Shown here: positions 1 to 9,100 of the stretch, piece by piece | How the letters are laid out: each line of letters begins with the position of its first letter | Position numbering within the stretch: the stretch's first letter is position 1 | NCBI GenBank assembly: GCA_934307335.1 | Contig: CAKRCL010000016.1 | Span: 1-28,957, forward strand | Reading direction: 5' to 3' | Length of the DNA stretch: 28,957 nucleotides | From: an uncultured Dorea sp. | GTDB taxonomy: Bacteria; Bacillota; Clostridia; Lachnospirales; Lachnospiraceae | Translations under genes and position numbers: made by a program | Notes under the pieces: model-generated | Told to the model about the DNA's origin: nothing | The model's input: the letters and a program-made list of their open reading frames with translations, nothing else | Database searches by the model: none

Positions 1-317
1 TTGTGACCTTGGGTGACAGAAGAATCCGTATTTGCCGAGAGCTTACGAAAAAGCATGAGACAGTCTTTGCAACAACGATTAGTGCTGCAGTAACATATTA
101 TAAAGAACAGGAACCGAAAGGGGAATGTGTGCTGGTCATTGAAGGTAAGAGCCGTCAGGAGCAGATTGAAGAAGAGCGCCAGAAATGGGAAGAAATGTCT
201 ATTCAGGAGCATATGGATCATTATATGGATCAGGGTATTTCAAAAAAAGAGGCAATGAAGATGGTCGCAAAAGACCGGGGAGTTGGAAAAAGAGATATTT
301 ATCAGGCATTATTATAA
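1..317 (+). CDS. rsmI: 16S rRNA (cytidine1402-2'-O)-methyltransferase RsmI, C-terminal part
   Basis: This is the 3' end of a gene that begins upstream of the window. About 104 residues are visible. They include the RsmI-type stretch LGDRRIRICRELTKKHE followed by a beta strand ending ECVLVIEGK, both typical of the C-terminal half of the SAM-dependent tetrapyrrole-methylase-fold enzyme that 2'-O-methylates C1402 in the decoding centre of 16S rRNA. The rest is a charged helical tail (EEERQKWEE, then SKKEAMKMVAKDRGVGKRDIY) that matches the usual small C-terminal helical domain. The GTG at position 3 is an internal valine, not a start. The stop is TAA at 315-317. An ABC ATPase gene starts 15 nt downstream and is probably co-transcribed. 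The catalytic and SAM-binding N-terminal half is not in view. Confidence 0.85.
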   Translation, partial: VTLGDRRIRICRELTKKHETVFATTISAAVTYYKEQEPKGECVLVIEGKSRQEQIEEERQKWEEMSIQEHMDHYMDQGISKKEAMKMVAKDRGVGKRDIYQALL

Positions 318-332
318 AAAGGGGTTGAGCAT

Positions 333-959
333 ATGGCAAGTCTGACTTTAAAGCATGTAGATCGAGCATTTCCAAATGGATACGAGGCTGTAAAGGATTT
401 GAATTTTCAAATTGATGACGGAGAATTTGTGATACTGACAGGGCCATCCGGCAGCGGTAAGAGTGCAGTTATGCGCATGATCGCAGGTCTTGATGAAGTG
501 AAAAGCGGAGAAATCTGGATCGGAGACAAATTGGTGAACAGCCTACCGCCGGAAGAACGAGGAATAGCCATGATTTTCCAGAATTATACGGTGTATTCAA
601 GGATGACTGTTCTGGAAAATGTGGAATTGGGGCTCAGACTCCGTGGTGTAGAAGAAAAAGAAATCGGAAGACGGACAATGGAAGTTATGGAGCTTCTGGA
701 TATTGTGGATGTACGTCATAGTAAAGTGAAGAGCTTGTCAGATCTGTGGAAGCACCGGACAGCACTGGCGCGTGCTATGATCCTGAATCCGGATCTGCTT
801 CTTATGGATGAGCCACTTCGAAATGTCAGTCCGGAGTTTCATAATCAACTGCTCCAGGAGCTGTTGGAATTACAGGAGAGAACCGGTGTTACGATACTAT
901 ATTCTACGAGAAATGTAGGAGAGATGGCACTTTTGGGAAAACGAAAAGTGATGGTGTAA
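333..959 (+). CDS. Short, degenerate ABC transporter ATP-binding protein (MsmK/UgpC-like)
   Basis: A 208-aa ABC ATPase domain resembling the sugar importer ATPases MsmK/UgpC. Walker A (GPSGSGKS, residues 37-44), Q-loop (Q83 in IFQNY) and Walker B (LLLMDEP, 155-161) are intact. Three other catalytic elements are not. The LSGGQ signature reads LSDLW (135-139), the D-loop that normally reads SNLD is RNVS (163-166), and the switch histidine of the H-loop is Arg193 (STRN instead of THD). The protein ends right after the H-loop, whereas MsmK-type proteins of about 370 aa continue into a TOBE-like regulatory domain. No stop codon or frameshift breaks the frame. It may therefore bind ATP without normal hydrolysis, or be a decaying gene. 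No permease gene is adjacent. The start has a GGGG-type ribosome site at about 319-322, and the gene follows rsmI by 15 nt. Confidence 0.8.
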   Translation: MASLTLKHVDRAFPNGYEAVKDLNFQIDDGEFVILTGPSGSGKSAVMRMIAGLDEVKSGEIWIGDKLVNSLPPEERGIAMIFQNYTVYSRMTVLENVELGLRLRGVEEKEIGRRTMEVMELLDIVDVRHSKVKSLSDLWKHRTALARAMILNPDLLLMDEPLRNVSPEFHNQLLQELLELQERTGVTILYSTRNVGEMALLGKRKVMV

Positions 960-980
960 GAATAAGACTGAATAAATGGT

Positions 981-1009
981 TGGACATACTTCATATGATG
1001 TGCTAATAT
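981..1009 (+). promoter_or_regulatory. Sigma-A-type promoter of the hydratase gene
   Basis: TGGACA at 981-986 (5/6 match to the -35 consensus), a 17-bp spacer, and TAATAT at 1004-1009 preceded by TGC (extended -10). It lies about 75 bp before the hydratase start codon and leaves a short 5' leader. Confidence 0.6.
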
Positions 1010-1032
1010 ATACATGTATACAATCTGGAAAT

Positions 1033-1060
1033 AATCATAATTATGTAAATGATTATGATT
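1033..1060. promoter_or_regulatory. Inverted repeat in the hydratase leader (candidate operator)
   Basis: AATCATAAT at 1033-1041 and its exact complement ATTATGATT at 1052-1060 are separated by 10 nt. The dyad lies just downstream of the predicted transcription start and about 23 bp before the ATG. It could bind a dimeric repressor or form a weak AT-rich hairpin in the mRNA. No T-tract follows, so a terminator is unlikely. Confidence 0.45.
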
Positions 1061-1083
1061 GCAAGTAATCAGGAGGACTAGAC

Positions 1084-3363
1084 ATGGTGAAATTATATGA
1101 TGGTGGTGCATATCTGGTAAATGGCACTGAGATCATTACAGACGAGGCAGAAGTAAAGGCAAAGACAGGACGTGAGGTATCTAAGGAGGAGGCCAGAACT
1201 CAGACAATGGCTTATGGAATCTTAGATGCGCATAATACATCAGGCAATATGGAGAGACTGCAGATCAAATTTGATAAGCTGACATCTCATGACATTACAT
1301 TTGTCGGAATTATTCAGACAGCGAGAGCTTCCGGGCTTGAGAAGTTCCCGATTCCGTATGTTCTGACGAACTGCCACAATTCACTTTGTGCGGTCGGTGG
1401 TACGATTAACGAAGATGACCACATGTTTGGACTGACATGTGCGAAAAAATATGGTGGAGTCTATGTGCCACCTCATCAGGCAGTTATCCATCAGTTTGCC
1501 CGTGAGATGCTGGCAGGCGGCGGTAAGATGATCCTTGGATCCGACAGCCATACCCGTTATGGAGCACTTGGAACGATGGCTATGGGTGAAGGTGGACCGG
1601 AACTTGTAAAGCAGCTTTTGAACAAGACCTATGATATCAAGATGCCGGGAGTAATTGGAATTTATCTGGACGGAGAGCCAATCAAAGGTGTTGGACCGCA
1701 GGACGTTGCACTTGCAATTATCGGTGCAACATTTGCAAATGGTTATGTAAACAATAAAGTTATGGAATTTGTCGGACCGGGTGTGGAGAAGTTAAGTGCA
1801 GACTTCCGTATCGGAATCGATGTTATGACAACGGAGACAACATGTCTGTCTTCCATCTGGACAACGGATGATAAGATAAAGGAGTTCTATGAGATCCACG
1901 GCAGAAGTGAAGATTACAAAGAACTGAACCCTGGAGCCGTTACATATTATGATGGTATGGTCTATGTGAACTTAAGCGAGATTCGTCCGATGATCGCGAT
2001 GCCGTTCCATCCGTCAAATGTATATACGATTGACGAAGTGCGTAAGAATCTGAAAGATGTAGTTCACGATGTAGAGCAGAAAGCACTTGTAAGTCTCGAT
2101 GGTGCTGTGGATTATTCTCTGCAGGATAAGATTGTTGATGGAAAACTTTATGTAGATCAAGGAATCATCGCAGGATGTGCCGGTGGTGGATTTGAAAATA
2201 TCTGTGCAGCAGCGGATATCATAAAAGGGCACTATATTGGCTCAGATGAATTTACATTTAGCGTATATCCGGCAAGTACACCGATCTATATGGAACTTGT
2301 GAAAAACGGTGCAGTTGCGGATCTTATGGAAGCAGGAACGATTGTAAAAACAGCATTCTGCGGACCATGCTTTGGAGCCGGAGATACACCGGCTAATAAT
2401 GCATTTTCTATTCGCCACTCTACAAGAAACTTCCCGAACCGAGAAGGTTCCAAGCTTCAGAGTGGACAGATCGCATCAGTTGCACTTATGGATGCCCGTT
2501 CAATTGCAGCAACAGCAGCAAATAAAGGTTTCCTGACACCTGCAACAGATTTGGATGTGGAATACAAGGGACAGAAATATCACTTTGACCAGAAGATTTA
2601 TGCAAATCGTGTGTTTGACAGTCACGGAGTAGCAGATCCGGGTACAAAGATCAAGTTTGGACCGAATATTAAAGACTGGCCGGCAATGTCAGCACTTCCG
2701 GAGAATCTGGTATTAAAAGTCGTATCTGAGATTCATGATCCGGTTACAACGACAGATGAGCTGATTCCATCAGGAGAAACATCTTCTTACAGATCCAATC
2801 CACTTGGACTGGCAGAGTTTGCACTTTCCAGAAAAGATCCTGCATATGTAGGACGTGCAAAGGAAGTGCAGAAGGCACAGAAAGCAATCGAAGCAGGTGA
2901 ATGTCCGTTAGATGTATTGGAAGAATTAAAACCGGTCATGGCAAAGATCCAGGAGAAATATCCGGAAGCAGGAAAAGGAAATATCGGAGTTGGAAGTACA
3001 ATATTTGCAGTAAAACCAGGAGATGGTTCCGCAAGAGAACAGGCAGCTTCTTGTCAGAAGGTGCTCGGTGGCTGGGCGAATATTGCAAATGAATATGCGA
3101 CAAAAAGATATCGCTCCAATCTGATCAACTGGGGAATGCTTCCATTTATCACAAAAGAAGACGACAAGAACTTGAGCTTTAAGAATAGTGATTATATCTT
3201 TGTACCGGAAATCAGAAAAGCAGTTGAAAACAAAGATGCAGAGATCAAAGCTTATGTAGTCAGAGATACACTGAAAGAAGTCACATTTACACTGGGAGAT
3301 ATGACAGACGCAGAAAGAGAGATTATTCTTAAAGGTTGTCTGATCAATTATTACAAGGGTTAG
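1084..3363 (+). CDS. Aconitase-superfamily hydratase (YbhJ-like, [4Fe-4S])
   Basis: A 759-aa protein with the whole aconitase-family layout. [12 protein letters not shown] is the conserved substrate-binding stretch. Cys365 (IAGCAGGG) with Cys426 and Cys429 (FCGPCFG) match the three ligands of a catalytic [4Fe-4S] cluster. RNFPNREGS follows, and the C-terminal swivel domain carries [10 protein letters not shown]. The length and the unusual GCAGGG and CGPCFG contexts fit the subgroup annotated as putative hydratase (E. coli YbhJ type), whose substrate is not established, better than classical AcnA/AcnB or LeuC. True aconitase activity is possible but not shown. The start ATG has AGGAGG at about 1071-1076. 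The gene has its own promoter and dyad upstream and a terminator about 120 bp downstream. No citrate synthase or isocitrate dehydrogenase gene is in view. Confidence 0.85.
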   Translation: MVKLYDGGAYLVNGTEIITDEAEVKAKTGREVSKEEARTQTMAYGILDAHNTSGNMERLQIKFDKLTSHDITFVGIIQTARASGLEKFPIPYVLTNCHNSLCAVGGTINEDDHMFGLTCAKKYGGVYVPPHQAVIHQFAREMLAGGGKMILGSDSHTRYGALGTMAMGEGGPELVKQLLNKTYDIKMPGVIGIYLDGEPIKGVGPQDVALAIIGATFANGYVNNKVMEFVGPGVEKLSADFRIGIDVMTTETTCLSSIWTTDDKIKEFYEIHGRSEDYKELNPGAVTYYDGMVYVNLSEIRPMIAMPFHPSNVYTIDEVRKNLKDVVHDVEQKALVSLDGAVDYSLQDKIVDGKLYVDQGIIAGCAGGGFENICAAADIIKGHYIGSDEFTFSVYPASTPIYMELVKNGAVADLMEAGTIVKTAFCGPCFGAGDTPANNAFSIRHSTRNFPNREGSKLQSGQIASVALMDARSIAATAANKGFLTPATDLDVEYKGQKYHFDQKIYANRVFDSHGVADPGTKIKFGPNIKDWPAMSALPENLVLKVVSEIHDPVTTTDELIPSGETSSYRSNPLGLAEFALSRKDPAYVGRAKEVQKAQKAIEAGECPLDVLEELKPVMAKIQEKYPEAGKGNIGVGSTIFAVKPGDGSAREQAASCQKVLGGWANIANEYATKRYRSNLINWGMLPFITKEDDKNLSFKNSDYIFVPEIRKAVENKDAEIKAYVVRDTLKEVTFTLGDMTDAEREIILKGCLINYYKG

Positions 3364-3424
3364 ATAATCCTTGTAATAAGGCAAAGATAGTAAGGAAAAA
3401 TCCGGTGGAGTCGGAAGATTCATG

Positions 3425-3454
3425 TTGACTCACAGTGAACAGGATTTGTATAAT
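3425..3454 (+). promoter_or_regulatory. Strong sigma-A promoter ahead of a terminator hairpin
   Basis: TTGACT at 3425-3430, an 18-bp spacer and a perfect TATAAT at 3449-3454. The expected transcription start is near 3461, only about 20 nt before the terminator hairpin at 3481-3516. The transcript would therefore be a very short RNA, or a leader whose readthrough reaches the sigma factor gene at 3651. Confidence 0.6.
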
Positions 3455-3480
3455 TGAATAAAAGTTTCAGATAAACTATA

Positions 3481-3516
3481 AAAGGCGGCACTTATGAAAA
3501 AAAGTGACGCCTTTTT
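3481..3516 (+). terminator. Rho-independent terminator after the hydratase / in the sigma leader
   Basis: AAAGGCG (3481-3487) pairs with CGCCTTT (3508-3514), and CACTT (3489-3493) pairs with AAGTG (3502-3506), with one G-A mismatch between them. The right arm ends in a short T run. It could end hydratase transcripts and also transcripts from the promoter at 3425-3454. Confidence 0.7.
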
Positions 3517-3650
3517 GTAACACTTGGGGCATTTCCGGACTCTTATATATAAAGAAGTGCAGGTGCTTTACTTTTTTACATTGTTGAGGAGGATGGCATG
3601 CCAATCGTAAATTAAAAGGTAACGTGAGAGAAAAATAAGGAGGAAAAAGA

Positions 3651-4136
3651 ATGAAATGTGATGCAAAAACATTTTCACATCTGTATGAGCAGGTCTATCA
3701 GGATCTCTATCGCTATGCGCTTTGCCTGATGCGAAATCCGCATGATGCGGAGGATGCAGTGAGTGCGGCGGTCTTATCGGCATATGAACATATACATAAG
3801 CTTCGAAATGAGGAAGCATTTAAAAGCTGGATTTTTAAAATCTTGACGAATGTGTGCAATAAAAAGCTTAAGAAAGCAGCGAAGGAACAAGAAAAAAATG
3901 TAGTGGAATTGTTTCCGGAAGGGGCGGGACAAAGCAGCCATGAAGAGGATATCGGGATGGCTATGGATGTGAGAAATGCATTTTTTATTCTTTCGGAAGA
4001 AGAACAGATAATTATAGGATTGTCTGTATTTGGCGGATACAACAGTACTGAGATTGGAAAATTACTGAGCCTGAAACCGGGAACTGTGCGTGTGAAACGA
4101 AGCCGCGCACTGGAAAAGATGGAATGTGTGTTGTGA
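3651..4136 (+). CDS. ECF-type RNA polymerase sigma factor
   Basis: A 161-aa protein of the length and organisation of ECF sigma factors. Region 2 (about residues 8-70) contains LYRYALCLMRNPHDAEDAV and ends with FKSWIFKILTN. A short linker leads to region 4 (about 108-155), with an LSEEEQ motif and a helix-turn-helix reading STEIGKLLSLKPGTVRVKRSRALEKM. It directs RNA polymerase to a specific promoter set, which cannot be identified here. The ATG has an AAGGAGG site at about 3638-3644. A terminator and possible leader RNA lie upstream. The next gene begins 17 nt after its stop and encodes a membrane-anchored beta-propeller protein, so the pair may be a sigma factor and its membrane regulator. 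Confidence 0.88.
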   Translation: MKCDAKTFSHLYEQVYQDLYRYALCLMRNPHDAEDAVSAAVLSAYEHIHKLRNEEAFKSWIFKILTNVCNKKLKKAAKEQEKNVVELFPEGAGQSSHEEDIGMAMDVRNAFFILSEEEQIIIGLSVFGGYNSTEIGKLLSLKPGTVRVKRSRALEKMECVL

Positions 4137-4153
4137 TGAAAGGAGGGCCATTT

Positions 4154-6079
4154 ATGAATAAGAATGAGCAGGATATGATTCAGAAAATCAAAGAGAAATC
4201 AGAACAGATCTCGACACCGGAATCATTAAGTCCCAGACAGATAGAGGCAAAACTGGTGGGCAAGAAGAAAAAAATGTGGACTCCGGCAAGAATCGGTGGA
4301 CTTGTTGCTGCATGTCTCGTGTTAGCAGCAGGTGTGGCGATGTATCAGAATTATTTTAAGAACAACGGTACGGGAACGGGTGGAGTATCTGCAAAAAGCA
4401 ATGTGACGATCAGCGACGATACCCAGGTGGCGAGTGCATCGCAGTATAAGGATGTATATGCATATTTAGAGAAATATGAAAAAGAATTGAACAATGATAG
4501 TTTTATGCCGATAGACGGAGCGAGAACATTGGAACTGACAGAAGAGAAGACAGAAAGTGCGACAGCTGCTGATGCCGGGGCAACATCGTCTGCTGCTAAA
4601 GGACAGGAGAGTGGGGCTTCCTATTCAGAAACGAATGTGCGTCAGGAAGGTGTTGATGAAGGAGATATTGTTAAGACAGACGGTACATATCTTTATGTAT
4701 TGAAGGATAAAAGTGATGAAATTGCTATTGTAGATACTCGCAATGACCAGATGAAGCAGGTGGGGGAGATTCAGGCAGAGAACATTTCAGAGATAGAGGA
4801 AATGTATCTGGATCAGGAACGAAACCAGTTGGTTGCAGTGTGCAATGGTTATGTTGGAGGAAGTCTTAACGATGATGATTATGCGTATGAATCCGACATC
4901 AATACAACAGCTGTGACTTATGATATCTCAGACCCGTCGGCACCAAAAGAAGTTGGAAAGGTGAGTCAGAGTGGATATTATCATTCTTCCAGAATAGTGG
5001 ATGGATACTTGTATTTATTTAGTGATTATTATGTGCCATTTGGAGGAATTACAGAGGCAGAGCCAAGAACCTATGTGCCACTTGTAAATGATAATCTGAT
5101 AAAAGAAACAGATATCTGTCTTCCTTCTATATCAAAGGCAAATATGTATTCCATCATCACCTCCGTATCACTGGAAAATCCAGATCAGACTGCACATAGT
5201 AAGGCGCTTCTTGCAGATTCCGGATCACTGTATGTGAGCAATCAGAATATTTACTTTTATGAAACCGTGTGGAATTATTATGGAAAAGAGGTTACAACAA
5301 TCCGGAAAGTTTCTTATGAAAAGGGAGAGTTGACGGCCGGTCCACAGTGCAAATTAAAGGGATATATAAATGATTCATTTTCAATTGATGAATATAAAGG
5401 ATATTTACGTGTCGTTGTGACAGAATCAAATACAAATAGTGTGTATATTTTGGATGAAGATTTGAAGGAGACCGGTTCAATCAAGAATCTGGCGAAGGAT
5501 GAGCGCATCTATTCAGCAAGGCTTATGGGGGAAGTTGGATATTTTGTTACATTTCGAGAGACAGATCCATTATTCTCGGTAGATCTGTCAGATCCGAAGA
5601 ATCCAAAGATTATCGGAGAGTTGAAGATACCGGGATTTTCGGATTATCTGCATCCTTATGGAAAAAATAAATTGTTGGGTATCGGTATGAATGTGGACGA
5701 GGACACATTGTCCACCGATGGCGTGAAACTGACCATGTTCGATATTTCCGATCCGGAAAATGTAAAAGAAGAACAGACATATGTTATTAAAAATGTCTAC
5801 TATACGGATGTCTCTTATGATTATAAAGCAGCACTGGTGGATGTGGAAAAGAATCTGATCGGATTTGCTGCGGACAGTCAGGGTGGTCGTGAATATTATA
5901 CATTTTCTTATGATGCCAATCGAGGATTTGAGTGTACGATGCATGAGGAAATCAATGGAAATAATATGCGGATCACAAGAGGAGTTTATATAGAAGATAC
6001 GCTTTATGTAGTTCAGGGAAATATTATCGAAGCATATAGCCTGATAAATTATAAAAAAGTTGACGATATTATTTTGTAA
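4154..6079 (+). CDS. Membrane-anchored beta-propeller domain protein, possible anti-sigma partner
   Basis: A 641-aa protein with a cytoplasmic N-terminus of about 40 residues, one membrane segment (about residues 46-66, GGLVAACLVLAAGVAMY) and a large extracytoplasmic region. About residues 161-182 carry the stretch NVRQEGVDEGDIVKTDGTYL, characteristic of the secreted beta-propeller domain family PF09826, followed by repeated blades such as VTYDISDPSAPKEVGKV and FSVDLSDPKNPKIIGEL. The start at 4154 is chosen over an in-frame upstream ATG because a GGAGGG site (4141-4146) sits just before it. It lies directly downstream of an ECF sigma gene. A single-pass protein encoded after an ECF sigma is often its anti-sigma, but the N-terminal segment has no recognisable zinc anti-sigma motif, so that role is inference. 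Confidence 0.8.
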   Translation: MNKNEQDMIQKIKEKSEQISTPESLSPRQIEAKLVGKKKKMWTPARIGGLVAACLVLAAGVAMYQNYFKNNGTGTGGVSAKSNVTISDDTQVASASQYKDVYAYLEKYEKELNNDSFMPIDGARTLELTEEKTESATAADAGATSSAAKGQESGASYSETNVRQEGVDEGDIVKTDGTYLYVLKDKSDEIAIVDTRNDQMKQVGEIQAENISEIEEMYLDQERNQLVAVCNGYVGGSLNDDDYAYESDINTTAVTYDISDPSAPKEVGKVSQSGYYHSSRIVDGYLYLFSDYYVPFGGITEAEPRTYVPLVNDNLIKETDICLPSISKANMYSIITSVSLENPDQTAHSKALLADSGSLYVSNQNIYFYETVWNYYGKEVTTIRKVSYEKGELTAGPQCKLKGYINDSFSIDEYKGYLRVVVTESNTNSVYILDEDLKETGSIKNLAKDERIYSARLMGEVGYFVTFRETDPLFSVDLSDPKNPKIIGELKIPGFSDYLHPYGKNKLLGIGMNVDEDTLSTDGVKLTMFDISDPENVKEEQTYVIKNVYYTDVSYDYKAALVDVEKNLIGFAADSQGGREYYTFSYDANRGFECTMHEEINGNNMRITRGVYIEDTLYVVQGNIIEAYSLINYKKVDDIIL

Positions 6080-6107
6080 CATTTTTGTAACAAAATCTCG
6101 TATGTTT

Positions 6108-6136
6108 TTGACAATGTGACGGGTGTATGATAAACT
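6108..6136 (+). promoter_or_regulatory. Sigma-A promoter of the giant P-loop protein gene
   Basis: Perfect TTGACA at 6108-6113, a 17-bp spacer, and TAAACT at 6131-6136 preceded by TGA (extended -10). It lies about 40 bp before the start codon. Two copies of TTTTGTAAC (6072-6080 and 6083-6091) lie just upstream, function unknown. Confidence 0.65.
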
Positions 6137-6175
6137 TGTATTTGTAAAATTGTCAAAAAACTTGAGGTGAGAATA

Positions 6176-9100
6176 TTGGATAAATATGAATATCGGGTAA
6201 AGACCGAGCAGATGCTCGAGTACTATGAAAAAAAGCAATTTAAAAAAGCAATGGAAATTGCAGATACAATAGACTGGCGAAGGGTAAAGAGCCCAACGAT
6301 GCTTAATACAGTAAGCGAAATCTATGAGAATAATGGAGAGATACAAAAGAGCAGAGATACGCTTATGATCGCATTTGACAGAACACCGACCAGCAGAAAA
6401 GTTGTATATCGACTGGCGGTACTGGCACTTAAACTGCATGATCTGAATGAAGCATCAGATTGTTATGAAGAATTTGTAAAACTGGCACCGAAAGATCCGA
6501 ATCAGTATATTTTGAAGTATCGGATTTTGAAAGCTCAGGGAGCAGATCTGTCGGAGCAGATTTCGGCACTGGAAGAATTTAAAAAAGCTGAATATATTGA
6601 AAAATGGGCATATGAACTTGCAAAGCTGTATCACGAAGCTGGTATGACTTCAAAGTGTCTGGAAGAATGTGATGATCTGATTCTTTGGTTCAGCGAAGGA
6701 AAATATGTATATCAGGCAATGGAACTGAAAATGAAATACAAACCTTTGACACCGCTTCAGCAGGAGAAATACGACAAGTATAAAGGGGTGCCAAAGAGAG
6801 AGCCTAATAAAGTCGCAGAGAAAAAGCCAGGGCATTCTGTGTTGAAGGGAGTAAAGAGTGTTCCGCAGGATACCGTTTCCATACCGAAAGAGCAGATCAA
6901 GGCTGCGCAGGAAGAAGCGGAAAAGCAAGAGTTAGACAGTGGAATTTCTGAGGCTTCAGATGGTCTGGATGTGACAAGGAGAATTCCGACCGAGGAGCTT
7001 GGAAAAGCACTTGAGGAGATGGAAGTAAAAGCTCAGACAGTTGCAGAAAGTCAACCGCAAGAGCAGACAGAGATTCCGGAAATGCCTGCAGAAGAGCAGA
7101 TAGAGACTCCGGAAATGCCTGTAGAAGAGCAGACAGAGATTCCGGAAATGCCTGTAGAAGAACAGAACGAGATTCCGGAAATGCCTGTAGAAGAACAGGA
7201 AGAGACTCCGGAAGAGGCAAGTAATGTCAGAGAACTGGAGGGAATCCTTCAGAATGCAACAGAAGGACCGAAGAAGTCGATTACAACTGTTGTAAAAGGT
7301 GCAACATTGGAAGAAGCGCTGGCAAATGGCATGGCTATGGCAAGTGGAATTAATCCTGAAGATCAAAAGAAGATGGAGAAGAGAGAGGAAGAGCTTCGCA
7401 TCGAAGGTCAGATGAAGATTGAGGATATCTTACAGGAGTGGGAAGAAAAGCAGAAACGAAATGCAGCAGCGATTGAAAAGCAGAAGGCAGAAGATGAAGA
7501 ACGTCTGAAAAAAGAAAGAGAAGCATTGGAAGCAAAGCGTGAGGCTGAGAGACTGGAAGCTGAGCGACGTGAGGCAGAAGAAGTAGCAAGACGAAAAGCC
7601 GAAGAACAGGCAAGACGTGAGGCAGAAGAGAAAGCCCGTCGAGAAGCCGAAGAGCAGGCAAGACGCGAGGCAGAAGAGAAAGCCCGCCAAGAAGCTGAGG
7701 AGAAGGCAAGACGTGAAGCAGAAGAGAAAGCCCGCCAAGAAGCTGAAGAAGCAAGAAAAAAAGCATTACTTTCCGATGATATTCGCCAGTTAGTAGAGGA
7801 ATTGGAAGATCGTGTAACAGCACAGGAAAAGGCAGAAGAGGAAGATTTCAATATTACAAAAGAGCTGGAACTTGCAAAAGCGGAAGGCGAATCTGTGGAA
7901 GAAGAAACGGTAGAACAGTTCTTGACAGAAGACGACTTGGACGATATGTCAGAAGAGATTTCAGAAGAACCTGAAGAGCTTCAAGAAGAAGTTGAAGAGA
8001 TTTCAGAAGAAGATGCTGAAGAAACAGAAGAAGTTTTGGAAGAAGACGAGTTTGACTTAGAAGACGAATTTGATTCAGAAGATGAATTTGACTCAGAAGA
8101 TGAGGTTGAATCAGAGACTGAGGCCGATGAAGAAGATGAAGAAGTTGAAGAGCCAGAAGTCGAGGCCGATGAAGAAGTTGAAGAGCCAGAAGTCGAGGCT
8201 GAAGAGTCAGAAGTTGAGGCTGAAGAGTTAGAAGTCGAGGCTGAAGAGCCAGAAGTCGAAGCTGAAGAAGAGGCTGAAGAGCCAGAAGTCGAGGCTGAAG
8301 AAGAGGCTGAAGAAGAGGCTGAAGAAGAGGCTGAAGAGCCAGAGGTTGAGGCCGATGAAGAAGATGTTGAAGAAGTCGAAGATTTTGCTGAAGAAATTCC
8401 GGATGGAGATGACACAGAGGATGATGATGACTTTAACATAGAATGGGATGAAATCCCAGATGAGGATGACGCAGAGGAAGACGACGATTTTGATATAGAC
8501 TGGGATGAATTTCCGGATGAAGATGAAATCGACGAAGATGACTTTGATGTCGACTGGGACGAATTTTCAGATGGAGATGACGCAGAGGAAGACGACTTTG
8601 AGGAGGAAGATGATTTCGTAGAGGAAGACGACTTTGACGAGGAAGATGAGTTTGAGGAAGATGAGTTTGACGAGGAAGATGAGTTTGACGAGGAAGATGA
8701 CTTCGAAGATGATTATGTAGAAGGTGATGATTTCGAGGAAGATGACTTTGAGGAAGACGACTTTGACGAGGAAGACGAGTTTGAGGAAGATGAGTTTGAA
8801 GATGAACTTCCTGAAATCTCAGATCCGGAAGATTTGGAAGAGGAACTTGAGATTGAAGAGCCTTCTGAAGAAGAAATCCAACGCAGAATCAAAAAGTCAA
8901 AAGGCAGTGGAGTTCCATTTGATACAGGATTTGTAGTAACAGGAAGATATGATTTAAGTGCGACAAGTGAAATTGGTCTGAAAGCCGGACTGACAGAGGA
9001 GCAGAAGAAGCTATTCTCTTACTTTGTACCGGTCAGAGGTATGAGTGAACAGATTGTTGCAGTTCTTGATAATGATAGACGTGCTCAGAGAGAAGGAACA

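Noticed and set aside
1084..3363. Classical aconitase AcnA/AcnB
   Set aside because: Fold and cluster residues match the superfamily, but the cysteine contexts (GCAGGG, CGPCFG) and the lack of other TCA genes fit the uncharacterised YbhJ-like hydratases better.
3542..3577. Second terminator before the sigma gene (AAAGAAG ... CTTTACTTTTTT)
   Set aside because: The stem is short with a two-base bulge; too weak to call.
3598..3615. Five-codon leader frame (MPIVN) with a GAGGAGG site upstream of the sigma gene
   Set aside because: The ribosome site and spacing are good but the frame is too short to support as a gene; there is no repeated regulatory codon or paired attenuator next to it.
6071..6102. 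ECF-sigma promoter (TGTAAC...CGTA) controlled by the neighbouring sigma factor
   Set aside because: The best spacing between the elements is 18 bp, longer than the usual 16-17, the same motif is not found at a matching place before the sigma gene, and a normal TTGACA promoter lies just downstream.
7350..8439. Several long antisense open frames over the giant protein gene (Ser/Leu-rich)
   Set aside because: They mirror the low-complexity Glu/Asp/Ala codons of the sense strand; they have no ribosome sites and the sense gene has a promoter, ribosome site and terminator.
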